From contig USLP01000056.1 in NCBI GenBank assembly GCA_900555525.1, positions 1 to 7,719 of the forward strand: a DNA stretch of 7,719 nucleotides. The letters run 5' to 3'. Positions 1 to 6,215 of this stretch are shown here, one piece after another. Origin of the DNA: an uncultured Eubacteriales bacterium (lineage in GTDB: Bacteria > Bacillota > Clostridia > UMGS1840). Below the pieces are notes generated by a model, which was not told the origin of the DNA, made no database searches, and worked only from the letters and a program-made list of their open reading frames with translations. Position 1 is the stretch's first letter; every line of letters begins with the position of its first letter. The translations under genes and the position numbers were made by a program.

Positions 1-316
1 CGCAAAAATGCCCGATTGCATTTCTGCACCAATAACAGCTGCCGCACAGCTTATTAGGGTCAACGCAAACTCTGTCGCCGACGTTTACATTTTTTACGTT
101 TTTTCCGATTTCGGTAACAATACCCGAAAATTCATGCCCTAAAACTGTACCTTTCGGGGTTGCCGCCGCTCCCTCGTCGCCGTCAAATATATGTATATCC
201 GTACCGCAAATTCCGCAAGCCATAACCTTAATAACAATCTCATCATCATTAGGATGAGGTATTTTTAAATCTTCGATTTTCAAGCTTTCTTTTCCGTAAA
301 ATACTCCTGCTTTCAT
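1..316 (-). CDS. Zinc-dependent alcohol/polyol dehydrogenase, N-terminal part (runs off left edge)
   Basis: This is the first 105 codons of a medium-chain zinc dehydrogenase, which oxidises alcohols or polyols with NAD(P). The start reads MKAGVFYGKESLKIED. The catalytic zinc ligands are visible as Cys37 in GICGTD and His61-Glu62 in VLGHEFSG. The structural zinc lobe has Cys91, Cys94, Cys97 and Cys105 with the usual 3-3-8 spacing. The Rossmann half lies outside the window. The ATG overlaps the stop of the upstream PHP gene as ATGA, and a ribosome site AAAGGCGG lies 7 bases before it, so the two are probably translationally coupled. The substrate cannot be read from this part. A sugar-alcohol dehydrogenase of the sorbitol or galactitol-phosphate type is my inference from the divergent DeoR regulator and the phosphatase partner. 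Confidence 0.93.
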   Translation of the reverse strand, partial: MKAGVFYGKESLKIEDLKIPHPNDDEIVIKVMACGICGTDIHIFDGDEGAAATPKGTVLGHEFSGIVTEIGKNVKNVNVGDRVCVDPNKLCGSCYWCRNAIGHFC

Positions 317-1149
317 ATTGTTTCCGCCTTTCTTCCGCATGGTACTGCGGTTCTGTTTTTATAATAATAAACGTTTTCAAAACCTACTTCACAAAGCATT
401 TTGTATGCGCTTTCAAAGCTATTGGCGCAATTTTCGGCTATATGAGCATCAGAACCCAAGGTAATCAGATAGCCGCCAAGCTCCTTATAGCGTCTTACGA
501 TACTTTCGCACGGCATAAATTCACAATATGCGCTGTTCGGAAAAACGTTTGATGTGTTGACTTCGAGCGCAATGTTTTTTTCAATAATAAGCTTCAAAAT
601 CTCATCAATTTGCTTACTGTAAGCATCGAGCGGAACAAGAATTTTATATTTTCCGCTTATATAACGAAGCGGACACGTAAGATGCGCCAATATATCAAAA
701 TCACATTTCGTAATCATTTTTTTCATATCGTGAAAATATTGACTTATATAAATGCCTATTTCATCTCTCGGCATTTTTGAAAAATCTATCTGCGAATACG
801 GCATAGTGTAATTTTTGTATCTCACCGCATGAACCGAGCCTATAATAACGTCAAAATTATTTTGTTTGATGATTTTTTCCGTAATATCGCCGTGCCAAAA
901 GCCCTCCCCTATCTCTGTTCCGCAAATCGCTCCCAAAGCGCGTGCGCCTGTGGCAGAGTTTTTGGCAATTTCAAAAACGTCAACTGTATCGCAGTACTCA
1001 ATGTCGCAGTGGTCGGTAACGGCAAATCCGCAAAGACCGTGTTTTTTTGCCGAATGTGCCATATCCGAAAGCTTACAGACCGAATCGTGCGAATGTTCGG
1101 AATGGGTGTGCATATCATAAATACACATATTTTCGTATGAATCAATCAT
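313..1149 (-). CDS. PHP-family phosphoesterase, histidinol-phosphatase-like
   Basis: A 278-residue protein of the PHP superfamily, metal-dependent phosphatases with a distorted TIM barrel. All motifs are present: HTHSEHS at residues 14-20, TDH at 45-47, Glu79 in GTEIGE, GSVH at 104-107, AH at 155-156, LEVNTS at 195-200 and GSDAH at 232-236. The length fits the HisJ/HisK class. No histidine biosynthesis genes are nearby. Its partner is a zinc dehydrogenase (ATGA overlap) and the divergent gene is a DeoR regulator, so a sugar- or polyol-phosphate phosphatase is more likely than a histidine enzyme; this is inference. The ATG at 1149 follows AAAGGA by about 10 bases. An earlier ATG inside the leader hits a stop after four codons. 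A strong promoter lies just upstream. Confidence 0.9.
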   Translation of the reverse strand: MIDSYENMCIYDMHTHSEHSHDSVCKLSDMAHSAKKHGLCGFAVTDHCDIEYCDTVDVFEIAKNSATGARALGAICGTEIGEGFWHGDITEKIIKQNNFDVIIGSVHAVRYKNYTMPYSQIDFSKMPRDEIGIYISQYFHDMKKMITKCDFDILAHLTCPLRYISGKYKILVPLDAYSKQIDEILKLIIEKNIALEVNTSNVFPNSAYCEFMPCESIVRRYKELGGYLITLGSDAHIAENCANSFESAYKMLCEVGFENVYYYKNRTAVPCGRKAETI

Positions 1150-1169
1150 TTTTTAATCATTCCTTTATC

Positions 1170-1198
1170 TTGACAACTATGTATTTATATAGTATAAT
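1170..1198 (+). promoter_or_regulatory. Consensus sigma-A promoter for the DeoR-family regulator
   Basis: TTGACA (1170-1175), a 17-base spacer and TATAAT (1193-1198) form a perfect consensus promoter. Transcription would start near 1205, leaving a leader of about 84 bases before the regulator. It overlaps the opposing promoter, so both cannot easily hold RNA polymerase at once. Confidence 0.8.
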
Positions 1199-1222
1199 AA
1201 CTCTAAACAATCATTTTGTCAA
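1194..1222 (-). promoter_or_regulatory. Sigma-A promoter for the PHP phosphatase/dehydrogenase operon
   Basis: On the minus strand, TTGACA (1222-1217) is followed by a 17-base spacer and TATTAT (1199-1194). The expected start of transcription is near 1187, giving a leader of about 38 bases. The -10 overlaps that of the opposite promoter by five bases. Confidence 0.8.
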
Positions 1223-1288
1223 TATAATTCATTTTTTTTGATAAAACAAGCAAATAAATGAATGATTTTTTAAAGGGAAGGTGCGCAA

Positions 1289-2002
1289 ATGAACAAAGAA
1301 CGAGAAAAAGAAATTTTGAAAGCCTTGCTGATAAATAAAAAAATAAGCGTTTCGGAACTTGCAAAAAAGCTTTTCGCAAGCGAAGCGTCAATCCGCAGAG
1401 ACCTTGTAAATCTTGAAAACAGCGGACTTATAAAACGAATACACGGCGGTGCGATGATTGAAGAAAAGAGCATTTCAACGCAGAAAATACCGTTTGTTAT
1501 CCGTGAGCTTGAACAGAGCGACGCAAAAATTGAAATAGCGAAAAAAGCAGTCGAGCTTATAAACGATTATGATGTGATTTTTCTTGATTCATCATCAAGC
1601 GCCTATAATCTGATACCGTATCTGACGCTAAAAAATCACTTAACGGTTATAACAAGCGGTGTCAAAGCGCTTTCCAAGCTTGGCGAATACGGGATAAAAA
1701 CGATTTCGACAGGCGGTGAGCTGATAAGCTCCTGCAATGCGCTTGTCGGCGAAGAAGCATACAAAACAATAGCACATTTTAATGCTGATATCGCTTTTTT
1801 TTCGTGCAGAGGACTTTCGGAGGACGGCTGGCTTACGGATATTTCCGATAAAGAAAATTACATCAGAAAAAAAATGATTGAACACTCAAAAAAATCCTAT
1901 TTACTGCTTGCAAGCGAAAAATTCGGAAAGAAATACTTCCACAATTTATGCCACATAAGCAGAATTTCAGGCGTCATATGCGAAAAAGGCCTCCCACTTT
2001 GA
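1289..2002 (+). CDS. DeoR-family transcriptional regulator
   Basis: A 237-residue DeoR-type regulator, close to the usual 250. The N-terminal winged helix-turn-helix covers about residues 5-55, with SVSELAKKLFASEASIRRDL as the helix-turn-helix and the family hallmark RIHGGA at 50-55. The C-terminal sensor domain (about 75-230) has the phosphosugar-binding elements DSSSSA (100-105), TSG (122-124), TGGE (141-144) and a CRGLSEDG stretch (173-180). Members usually repress sugar or polyol catabolic genes and are released by a phosphorylated intermediate. The ATG follows AGGGAAGG by about 8 bases. It diverges from the PHP/dehydrogenase pair and is the obvious candidate to control both that operon and itself; the effector is unknown. 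Confidence 0.93.
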   Translation: MNKEREKEILKALLINKKISVSELAKKLFASEASIRRDLVNLENSGLIKRIHGGAMIEEKSISTQKIPFVIRELEQSDAKIEIAKKAVELINDYDVIFLDSSSSAYNLIPYLTLKNHLTVITSGVKALSKLGEYGIKTISTGGELISSCNALVGEEAYKTIAHFNADIAFFSCRGLSEDGWLTDISDKENYIRKKMIEHSKKSYLLLASEKFGKKYFHNLCHISRISGVICEKGLPL

Positions 2003-2040
2003 GGTAGGTTCACACAAATTTTTAAATTTTCCAATTGTAG

Positions 2041-2070
2041 GGGCGAACCTGCGTGTCCGCCCGTTTTATA
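2041..2070 (+). terminator. Hairpin after the DeoR gene, terminator-like and resembling a dispersed Clostridia repeat
   Basis: GGGCGAAC (2041-2048) pairs with GTCCGCCC (2055-2062), with one mismatch and a 6-base loop. It is followed by GTTTTATA, a short U-rich tail, and so may end the DeoR transcript. The core GTAGGGGCG...CGCCCG (2037-2063) looks like the small GC-rich palindromic repeats common between genes of Clostridia. That link is from memory, not from a search. Confidence 0.5.
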
Positions 2071-2079
2071 GGTTTGGAC
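2063..2079. repeat. Short repeat, copy 1 of 2
   Basis: GTTTTATAGGTTTG followed by GAC. The same 17 bases with one change (TAC at the end) occur at 3963-3979. Both copies sit between genes and next to a hairpin, which suggests fragments of one dispersed element. Confidence 0.5.
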
Positions 2080-2114
2080 GTTTATGTAAACAACAAAAAT
2101 TTATTGACAAAAAA

Positions 2115-2987
2115 TTATAATGCACCGAGTATAACGGAACAAATGGAAAGAATTATAGTTAATACAGATTTTTTCGTAAGCTGTTCCCCGTAGAGCAATA
2201 CAGATAATATGGAAGAAAAAATCAACGTAATGCTTGAAGCTCCTATTGTATAGAATGTAAGACTAATATTTTTTAATATATAAATACTCAAAAGCGTACT
2301 TGCGCAGTTAAGTACAGAAATTATAATTGCCATACCGCATGCCTTAAATCCGACATTATTTGTTTTTTTGACCGCCTTTTTTCTTTTCAGTATCAAAGAT
2401 GAGACTGTGTAAGGAATAAGAAATACATTAGCCCAAAAGCAGAGAACGCTGTTTGGACATACGTTCGTCGAGGTCGCATAAAGCTTATAAAGGCACGATG
2501 CAGACCCGTCTATAAAAAATATAATTAAACACAAAATATATCCGATTAAGGTAGATTTTGACTTATCATCTTTGGAAAATATCGGCTGTATTGCTATAAA
2601 AAGCGCAATAAAACAAGCTAAAATATTAAAAACAGATACCGTCTCTTGCATAAAAATTACACCGAATATATACGCAATTGCAATCATTCCCGAATTCTGA
2701 AAAATAGATACTGTTATGACAGAAGCTTGCCGCAAAGCCAAAATATCGCTTATTACCGAACCTCCCGCAAGCAGCGCAAGAGCAGCGCTGTATGCCAATG
2801 TGGGCAAATTGGGAACAACGTCAAACCCTGAAGAAAAAGCATAAAAAATTACCGACACAACCGATATTACGAAAAGAAAAATTTCACCCGAAGCAACTGA
2901 GTTTAACGTCATTTTCGAGTATTTTTTCTTTAAAACAGCACAGAGCGCTGTTCCGAACGAAAACACAAAAAATAATATGTATACCAT
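2115..2987 (-). CDS. EamA/DMT-superfamily membrane transporter
   Basis: A 290-residue protein made almost entirely of hydrophobic segments, consistent with ten transmembrane helices as two EamA repeats separated by a charged linker near SKDDKSKS. The last part, YTIGASSITLIFSSILSVLL then YGEQLTKKS, is the typical EamA ending with the conserved Gly-Glu before the last helix. Such proteins usually export or import small metabolites; the substrate cannot be inferred. The frame is open upstream to 3050, but GGAG at 2999-2996 lies 8 bases before the ATG at 2987. That start also begins directly with the first helix, and the promoter -10 falls inside the longer version. It diverges from an AraC regulator with abutting promoters, so AraC control is likely. 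No clear terminator of its own was seen. Confidence 0.88.
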   Translation of the reverse strand: MVYILFFVFSFGTALCAVLKKKYSKMTLNSVASGEIFLFVISVVSVIFYAFSSGFDVVPNLPTLAYSAALALLAGGSVISDILALRQASVITVSIFQNSGMIAIAYIFGVIFMQETVSVFNILACFIALFIAIQPIFSKDDKSKSTLIGYILCLIIFFIDGSASCLYKLYATSTNVCPNSVLCFWANVFLIPYTVSSLILKRKKAVKKTNNVGFKACGMAIIISVLNCASTLLSIYILKNISLTFYTIGASSITLIFSSILSVLLYGEQLTKKSVLTIILSICSVILGAL

Positions 2988-2995
2988 AAGTAATT

Positions 2996-2999
2996 CTCC
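2996..2999 (-). promoter_or_regulatory. Ribosome binding site that sets the EamA start
   Basis: GGAG on the minus strand, 8 bases before the ATG at 2987. It argues against the in-frame ATG at 3050, which would lie upstream of the likely transcription start. Confidence 0.75.
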
Positions 3000-3021
3000 G
3001 TTTCTTAAATTTATTAAAAAG

Positions 3022-3050
3022 ATTATAACATAAAGCTCTTGACAAAGCAA
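3022..3050 (-). promoter_or_regulatory. Promoter of the EamA transporter gene (extended -10)
   Basis: On the minus strand, TATAAT (3027-3022) is preceded by TGT, forming an extended -10. A weak -35, TTGCTT (3050-3045), lies 17 bases upstream. A weak -35 next to an activator-type regulator gene suits AraC activation. The predicted start of transcription is near 3015. Confidence 0.65.
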
Positions 3051-3067
3051 GAAAAATAATGTACAAT
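3039..3067 (+). promoter_or_regulatory. Promoter of the AraC-family regulator gene
   Basis: TTGACA (3039-3044), a 17-base spacer and TACAAT (3062-3067). Its -35 box abuts the -35 box of the opposite promoter, so the two are back to back. The predicted start is near 3074, giving a very short leader of about 25 bases. Confidence 0.78.
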
Positions 3068-3087
3068 TATAGACAAATATTGATATT

Positions 3088-3092
3088 AGGTG
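3088..3092 (+). promoter_or_regulatory. Ribosome binding site that sets the AraC TTG start
   Basis: AGGTG lies 6 bases before TTG at 3099. The GTG at 3090, the next in-frame candidate upstream, overlaps this site and has no Shine-Dalgarno sequence of its own. Confidence 0.6.
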
Positions 3093-3098
3093 ATTATA

Positions 3099-3905
3099 TT
3101 GAGAGAAGGAAAAATACGCGATTCAATTTTTAAAGACGTGTCCTGTATATCGCACTTCCATTATCATATAGAGATTATTTTTGTAATGAACGGCGAAATA
3201 TTTCTTATAAGAGATAGTAGAAAATATCTTTTGAAAGCAGGAGAATTTGCGGTAATAATGCCAACTGAGCGTCATGGTTACAAGACAGAAAGCACATCTG
3301 AAATATATATACTGGAAATTTCGCCAAAAGAAATTCCCGAATATAATTCACTTTTGAAAAACAAGTGTTTTTCAAAGTTTATTGGCAGTATATCCCCTGA
3401 AACCCAAAAAATCATAAGACAAAAAATGAATGGCAAAGCCTTGAACCCTTTTGAAAAAAAGGATATCATCTATAAAACATTTTCATTGCTTTACAATGAA
3501 CTGTCATTGACAAACACAAAATATGAAGGCGGAAGCATTTTTTCGGACGCACTTAATTATATAACAGATAATTACCACGAAAAAATCTCACTTACTTCTA
3601 CCGCAAAAGCTATAGGTGTTACGCATGAACATTTGAGCCGTGTTTTTACGAAAAATTTTGGTATCTCCTTTTGTGAAACATTGGAAAACCTCAGGCTTGA
3701 AGAAGCGGAGTATCTGCTTCGTACAACCGATTTATCAATAGCTGAAATTGCATTTGAGGCAGGTTTCGGAAGTATACGAAGCTTTAATCGAATTTTCAAA
3801 AAATATTTTAACCTAACCCCTATGCTTTTAAGAAAGGAAATGAGTCTTAATGAAGAGTGCAAAAGCCTCCCCAAAGGACTTTATTTATCGTTTTACAGAA
3901 AATAG
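3099..3905 (+). CDS. AraC-family transcriptional regulator with N-terminal cupin
   Basis: A 268-residue regulator if translation starts at TTG 3099 (271 from GTG 3090). The N-terminal cupin sensor covers about residues 15-75, with the HFHYHIEI histidine cluster and the later PTERHGY. The C-terminal AraC DNA-binding domain covers about 150-250. It has two helix-turn-helix units: LTSTAKAIGVTHEHLSRVF and IAEIAFEAGFGSIRSFNRIF, followed by the characteristic NLTP segment. It probably binds a small ligand and activates the divergent EamA transporter gene, whose -35 is poor; that partnership is inferred from position. The start was chosen from the AGGTG site. No strong terminator follows directly. 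Confidence 0.92.
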   Translation: MREGKIRDSIFKDVSCISHFHYHIEIIFVMNGEIFLIRDSRKYLLKAGEFAVIMPTERHGYKTESTSEIYILEISPKEIPEYNSLLKNKCFSKFIGSISPETQKIIRQKMNGKALNPFEKKDIIYKTFSLLYNELSLTNTKYEGGSIFSDALNYITDNYHEKISLTSTAKAIGVTHEHLSRVFTKNFGISFCETLENLRLEEAEYLLRTTDLSIAEIAFEAGFGSIRSFNRIFKKYFNLTPMLLRKEMSLNEECKSLPKGLYLSFYRK

Positions 3906-3962
3906 CAAAAAAACTCAAGCCTATTTAATAATACTGCAAACCGCAATGTAATTTATATCACT

Positions 3963-3979
3963 GTTTTATAGGTTTGTAC
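3963..3979. repeat. Short repeat, copy 2 of 2
   Basis: GTTTTATAGGTTTG followed by TAC, matching 16 of 17 bases at 2063-2079. Here the repeat lies just before the hairpin at 3985-4013, whereas in copy 1 it lies just after one. Confidence 0.5.
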
Positions 3980-3984
3980 AACCA

Positions 3985-4013
3985 TACGGAATGACACCGC
4001 GGCATATTCCGTA
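3985..4013. repeat. Intergenic palindrome with CCGCGG in the loop
   Basis: TACGGAAT (3985-3992) and ATTCCGTA (4006-4013) are perfect inverted repeats around a 13-base loop that contains the palindrome CCGCGG. There is no U-tract on either side, so it does not look like a terminator. A miniature dispersed palindrome is the best guess. Confidence 0.5.
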
Positions 4014-4037
4014 CGTGTGGAAAATTTGTACCAATTT

Positions 4038-4079
4038 AAAAAAATTACGGCAGAAGGCTTAAATCGGCTTTCTGCCGTA
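4038..4079 (-). terminator. Strong hairpin with its U-tract on the minus strand
   Basis: TACGGCAGAA (4046-4055) pairs perfectly with TTCTGCCGTA (4070-4079), and the stem can extend inward through GGC/GCT. A run of seven A at 4038-4044 gives seven U after the stem on the minus strand. On the plus strand the tail is only TTAATG. It may still act as a weak or bidirectional terminator behind the AraC gene. Confidence 0.6.
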
Positions 4080-4087
4080 TTAATGTA

Positions 4088-4116
4088 TTGACAATATCGA
4101 AATTTTGTAGTAGAAT
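4088..4116 (+). promoter_or_regulatory. Promoter of the DUF3737-MalY operon
   Basis: TTGACA (4088-4093), a 17-base spacer and TAGAAT (4111-4116). The predicted start is near 4123, leaving a leader of only about 25 bases and so no room for a riboswitch. Confidence 0.78.
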
Positions 4117-4132
4117 ATAGATATAACAATGT

Positions 4133-4139
4133 AAAGGAG
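4133..4139 (+). promoter_or_regulatory. Ribosome binding site that sets the DUF3737 start
   Basis: AAAGGAG ends 3 bases before the ATG at 4143, which is too close, but 9 bases before the in-frame ATG at 4149. The second ATG is therefore preferred. Confidence 0.75.
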
Positions 4140-4148
4140 CTTATGAAA

Positions 4149-4988
4149 ATGGAAAAGATAAAGCAAGAATCTTTGACAGGTGAAAGAGCATTGTTTATGG
4201 GAGAAAATCTCTGTATTGAGGACACGGTTTTTGCGGACGGTGAATCACCGCTTAAGGAAAGCAAAAACATTAAGCTTTACGGCTGTATGTTCAAATGGAA
4301 ATATCCGCTTTGGTACAGCAATGATATATATCTTGAAGACTGCATACTCTTTGACACGGCACGTGCGGGAATTTGGTACACGAAAAATATAAACTTAAAG
4401 GACACGACCGTAGAAGCGCCGAAAAGCTTCAGACGTGCGGAAAACATAATCCTAAACAACATAGTTTTTCCGAATGCTTACGAAACGCTTTGGAATTGCG
4501 GGCATGTTTCCATGAAAAACGTATCTGCTCACGGCGATTATTTCGCTATGAACAGCTCGGACGTAAAAGCCGAAAATTTCAGTCTTGTCGGGAATTATTC
4601 TTTTGACGGTGCAAAAAACGTTGAAATAAGAAATGCAAAAATGCTTTCAAAAGATTCTTTTTGGAACAGTGAAAACATTACCGTTTACGATTCATATATA
4701 TCGGGCGAATATCTCGGCTGGAATTCAAAAAATCTCACGCTTATAAACTGCACGGTTGAAAGCCTGCAAGGTATGTGTTATATAGACAATCTCACAATGA
4801 AAAACTGCAAGCTTATAAATACCTCGCTTGCGTTTGAGTATTCCACGGTTGACGCAGACATAACCTCAAAAATAGACAGCGTGATGAATCCGTCGGGCGG
4901 AATTATCCGCGCGGAGCATATTGACACGCTCATTATGGAAGCGGACAAAATAGACAAGACGAAAACAAAAATAATTGTCAGGGCATGA
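4149..4988 (+). CDS. DUF3737 family protein (predicted beta-helix)
   Basis: A 279-residue protein from the preferred ATG at 4149. I recognise it as DUF3737 from features such as LTGERALF, DGESPLKESKNIKL, FKWKYPLWY, GIWYTKNI, NAYETLWNC and SGEYLGWNSKN. The chain is built from about twenty-residue repeats of alternating Asn-rich turns and hydrophobic strands (ENI, KNI, KNL), typical of a right-handed parallel beta-helix. There is no signal peptide or membrane segment, so it is probably cytoplasmic. The biochemical function of the family is, to my knowledge, unknown. Its stop overlaps an ATG of the following frame, and it shares a promoter with the PLP C-S lyase downstream, which hints at a link to amino-sulfur or related metabolism (inference). 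Confidence 0.9.
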   Translation: MEKIKQESLTGERALFMGENLCIEDTVFADGESPLKESKNIKLYGCMFKWKYPLWYSNDIYLEDCILFDTARAGIWYTKNINLKDTTVEAPKSFRRAENIILNNIVFPNAYETLWNCGHVSMKNVSAHGDYFAMNSSDVKAENFSLVGNYSFDGAKNVEIRNAKMLSKDSFWNSENITVYDSYISGEYLGWNSKNLTLINCTVESLQGMCYIDNLTMKNCKLINTSLAFEYSTVDADITSKIDSVMNPSGGIIRAEHIDTLIMEADKIDKTKTKIIVRA

Positions 4989-4990
4989 AC

Positions 4991-4995
4991 GGGGG
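4991..4995 (+). promoter_or_regulatory. Ribosome binding site that sets the MalY TTG start
   Basis: GGGGG lies 7 bases before TTG at 5003. The ATG at 4985, which overlaps the upstream stop, has only AGGG one base away and adds six residues not expected in the family. Confidence 0.65.
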
Positions 4996-5002
4996 TATAA
5001 AA

Positions 5003-6163
5003 TTGAAATATGATTTTGATACTGTAAACGACAGACGAAACACAAATTCGCTCAAATGGTCGGTGAATGACAGTGAACTTCCGATGTGGGTTGCGGATAT
5101 GGATTTTAGGACAGCCCCCGCTGTTACGGAAGCAATCCTTGATAGAGCGAAGCACGGCATATTCGGCTATAATATTGTGCCGGACGAGTGGTATTTTGCA
5201 TATATGAACCGGTGGAAAAGCCGTTATAATTTTGAAATCAAAAAGGAATGGCTGATATTTTGCACGGGTGTTGTTCCTGCTGTTTCAAGCATTGTGCGAA
5301 AGCTGACAACCCCTGCCGAAAACGTTCTTTTACTTACGCCTGTTTATAACATTTTCTTCAATTCCATTGTAAACAACGGGCGAAATGTGCTTGAATGCAG
5401 GCTGAAATATGACGGAGAACGTTATGAAATCGATTTTGACGATTTGGAGAATAAGCTTTCAAATCCGCAGACTACCATGATAATTTTCTGCAATCCGCAT
5501 AATCCTATCGGAAAAATCTGGTCTAAGGAAACATTAAAAAAAGTCGGAGGTCTTTGCAAAAAGCATAACGTTATCGTTGTAAGCGATGAAATTCATTGCG
5601 ATTTAACGAAAACGGGAAAAACATATACTCCTTTTGCATCAGCATCGGAGGAATGTAAAATGAACAGCATAACCTGCATTTCGCCGACAAAATCGTTCAA
5701 TCTTGCAGGCTTGCAGACTGCCGCCGTCATGATTCCGAACGAATATTTGAGAAACAAGGTAAACCGAGGTCTTAATACGGACGAAGCGGCAGAACCGAAC
5801 TGCTTCGCCGTGCAGGCGGTAACGGCGGCATACGGTTTGGGCGGTGAATGGCTTGACGAGCTGCGCAAATATTTGGACGAAAACCGCATGCTTGTCTCCG
5901 ACTTTATAAAAGCCGAGCTTCCCATGCTTAAGCTTGTAAAATCCGAAGCGACGTATCTTTTGTGGCTCGACTGTTCCTCCATTTGCAAAAATTCAATCGA
6001 ATTGGCGGAGCATATAAGAAAGAAAACAGGGCTTTTTCTCTCGGACGGCGCTCAATACGGCTTGGGCGGCGAACAATTCCTGAGGCTTAACATAGCATGC
6101 CCGAAAGCTGTGCTAAAGGACGGTTTAAACCGCTTGAAAAAAGCGATTCTTATGATAAAGTAA
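5003..6163 (+). CDS. MalY/PatB-family PLP-dependent C-S beta-lyase or aminotransferase
   Basis: A 386-residue cytosolic fold-type I PLP enzyme, full length for the family. It begins LKYDFDTVNDRRNTNSLKW, read with TTG as Met, which matches the usual MalY/PatB N-terminus. Counting from the TTG, the key motifs are MWVADMDF (28-35), GYN (55-57), CNPHNPIG (163-170), VVSDEIHCDL (192-201) and SPTKSFNLAG (227-236). Lys230 is the PLP lysine, and Arg361 in FLRLNIACP should bind the substrate carboxylate. Family members cleave cystathionine or cysteine conjugates to give a thiol or H2S, pyruvate and ammonia; some act as aminotransferases. The gene is coupled to the DUF3737 gene and ends in a hairpin terminator. 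An ATG start at 4985 is possible but less likely. Confidence 0.93.
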   Translation: MKYDFDTVNDRRNTNSLKWSVNDSELPMWVADMDFRTAPAVTEAILDRAKHGIFGYNIVPDEWYFAYMNRWKSRYNFEIKKEWLIFCTGVVPAVSSIVRKLTTPAENVLLLTPVYNIFFNSIVNNGRNVLECRLKYDGERYEIDFDDLENKLSNPQTTMIIFCNPHNPIGKIWSKETLKKVGGLCKKHNVIVVSDEIHCDLTKTGKTYTPFASASEECKMNSITCISPTKSFNLAGLQTAAVMIPNEYLRNKVNRGLNTDEAAEPNCFAVQAVTAAYGLGGEWLDELRKYLDENRMLVSDFIKAELPMLKLVKSEATYLLWLDCSSICKNSIELAEHIRKKTGLFLSDGAQYGLGGEQFLRLNIACPKAVLKDGLNRLKKAILMIK

Positions 6164-6193
6164 AGGACTACGAAATGCAGTCCTTTACTTTAT
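6155..6193 (+). terminator. Terminator hairpin containing the MalY stop codon
   Basis: Positions 6155-6169 pair perfectly with 6179-6193 (15 base pairs) around a 9-base loop, followed by GTCATTTTT. The last codons and the TAA stop (6161-6163) lie inside the left arm, so a terminating ribosome would compete with folding. Confidence 0.8.
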
Positions 6194-6215
6194 TGTCATT
6201 TTTCCGCGCAGTATT

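Noticed and set aside
829..1145. Overlapping frames on both strands across the PHP phosphatase gene
   Set aside because: All lie within a gene with complete PHP motifs and have no family resemblance or start signals of their own.
2103..2120. TTGACA followed by TTATAAT as a possible promoter
   Set aside because: The boxes are only a few bases apart, far from the needed 16-18 spacer, and would read into the antisense of the EamA gene.
3906..4142. A riboswitch or leader peptide upstream of the DUF3737 gene
   Set aside because: The predicted transcript starts near 4123, leaving only about 25 bases of leader. The hairpins lie upstream of the promoter.
4778..5160. Minus-strand frames across the DUF3737/MalY boundary
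   Set aside because: They are antisense to two well-supported genes and have no ribosome binding site or domain.
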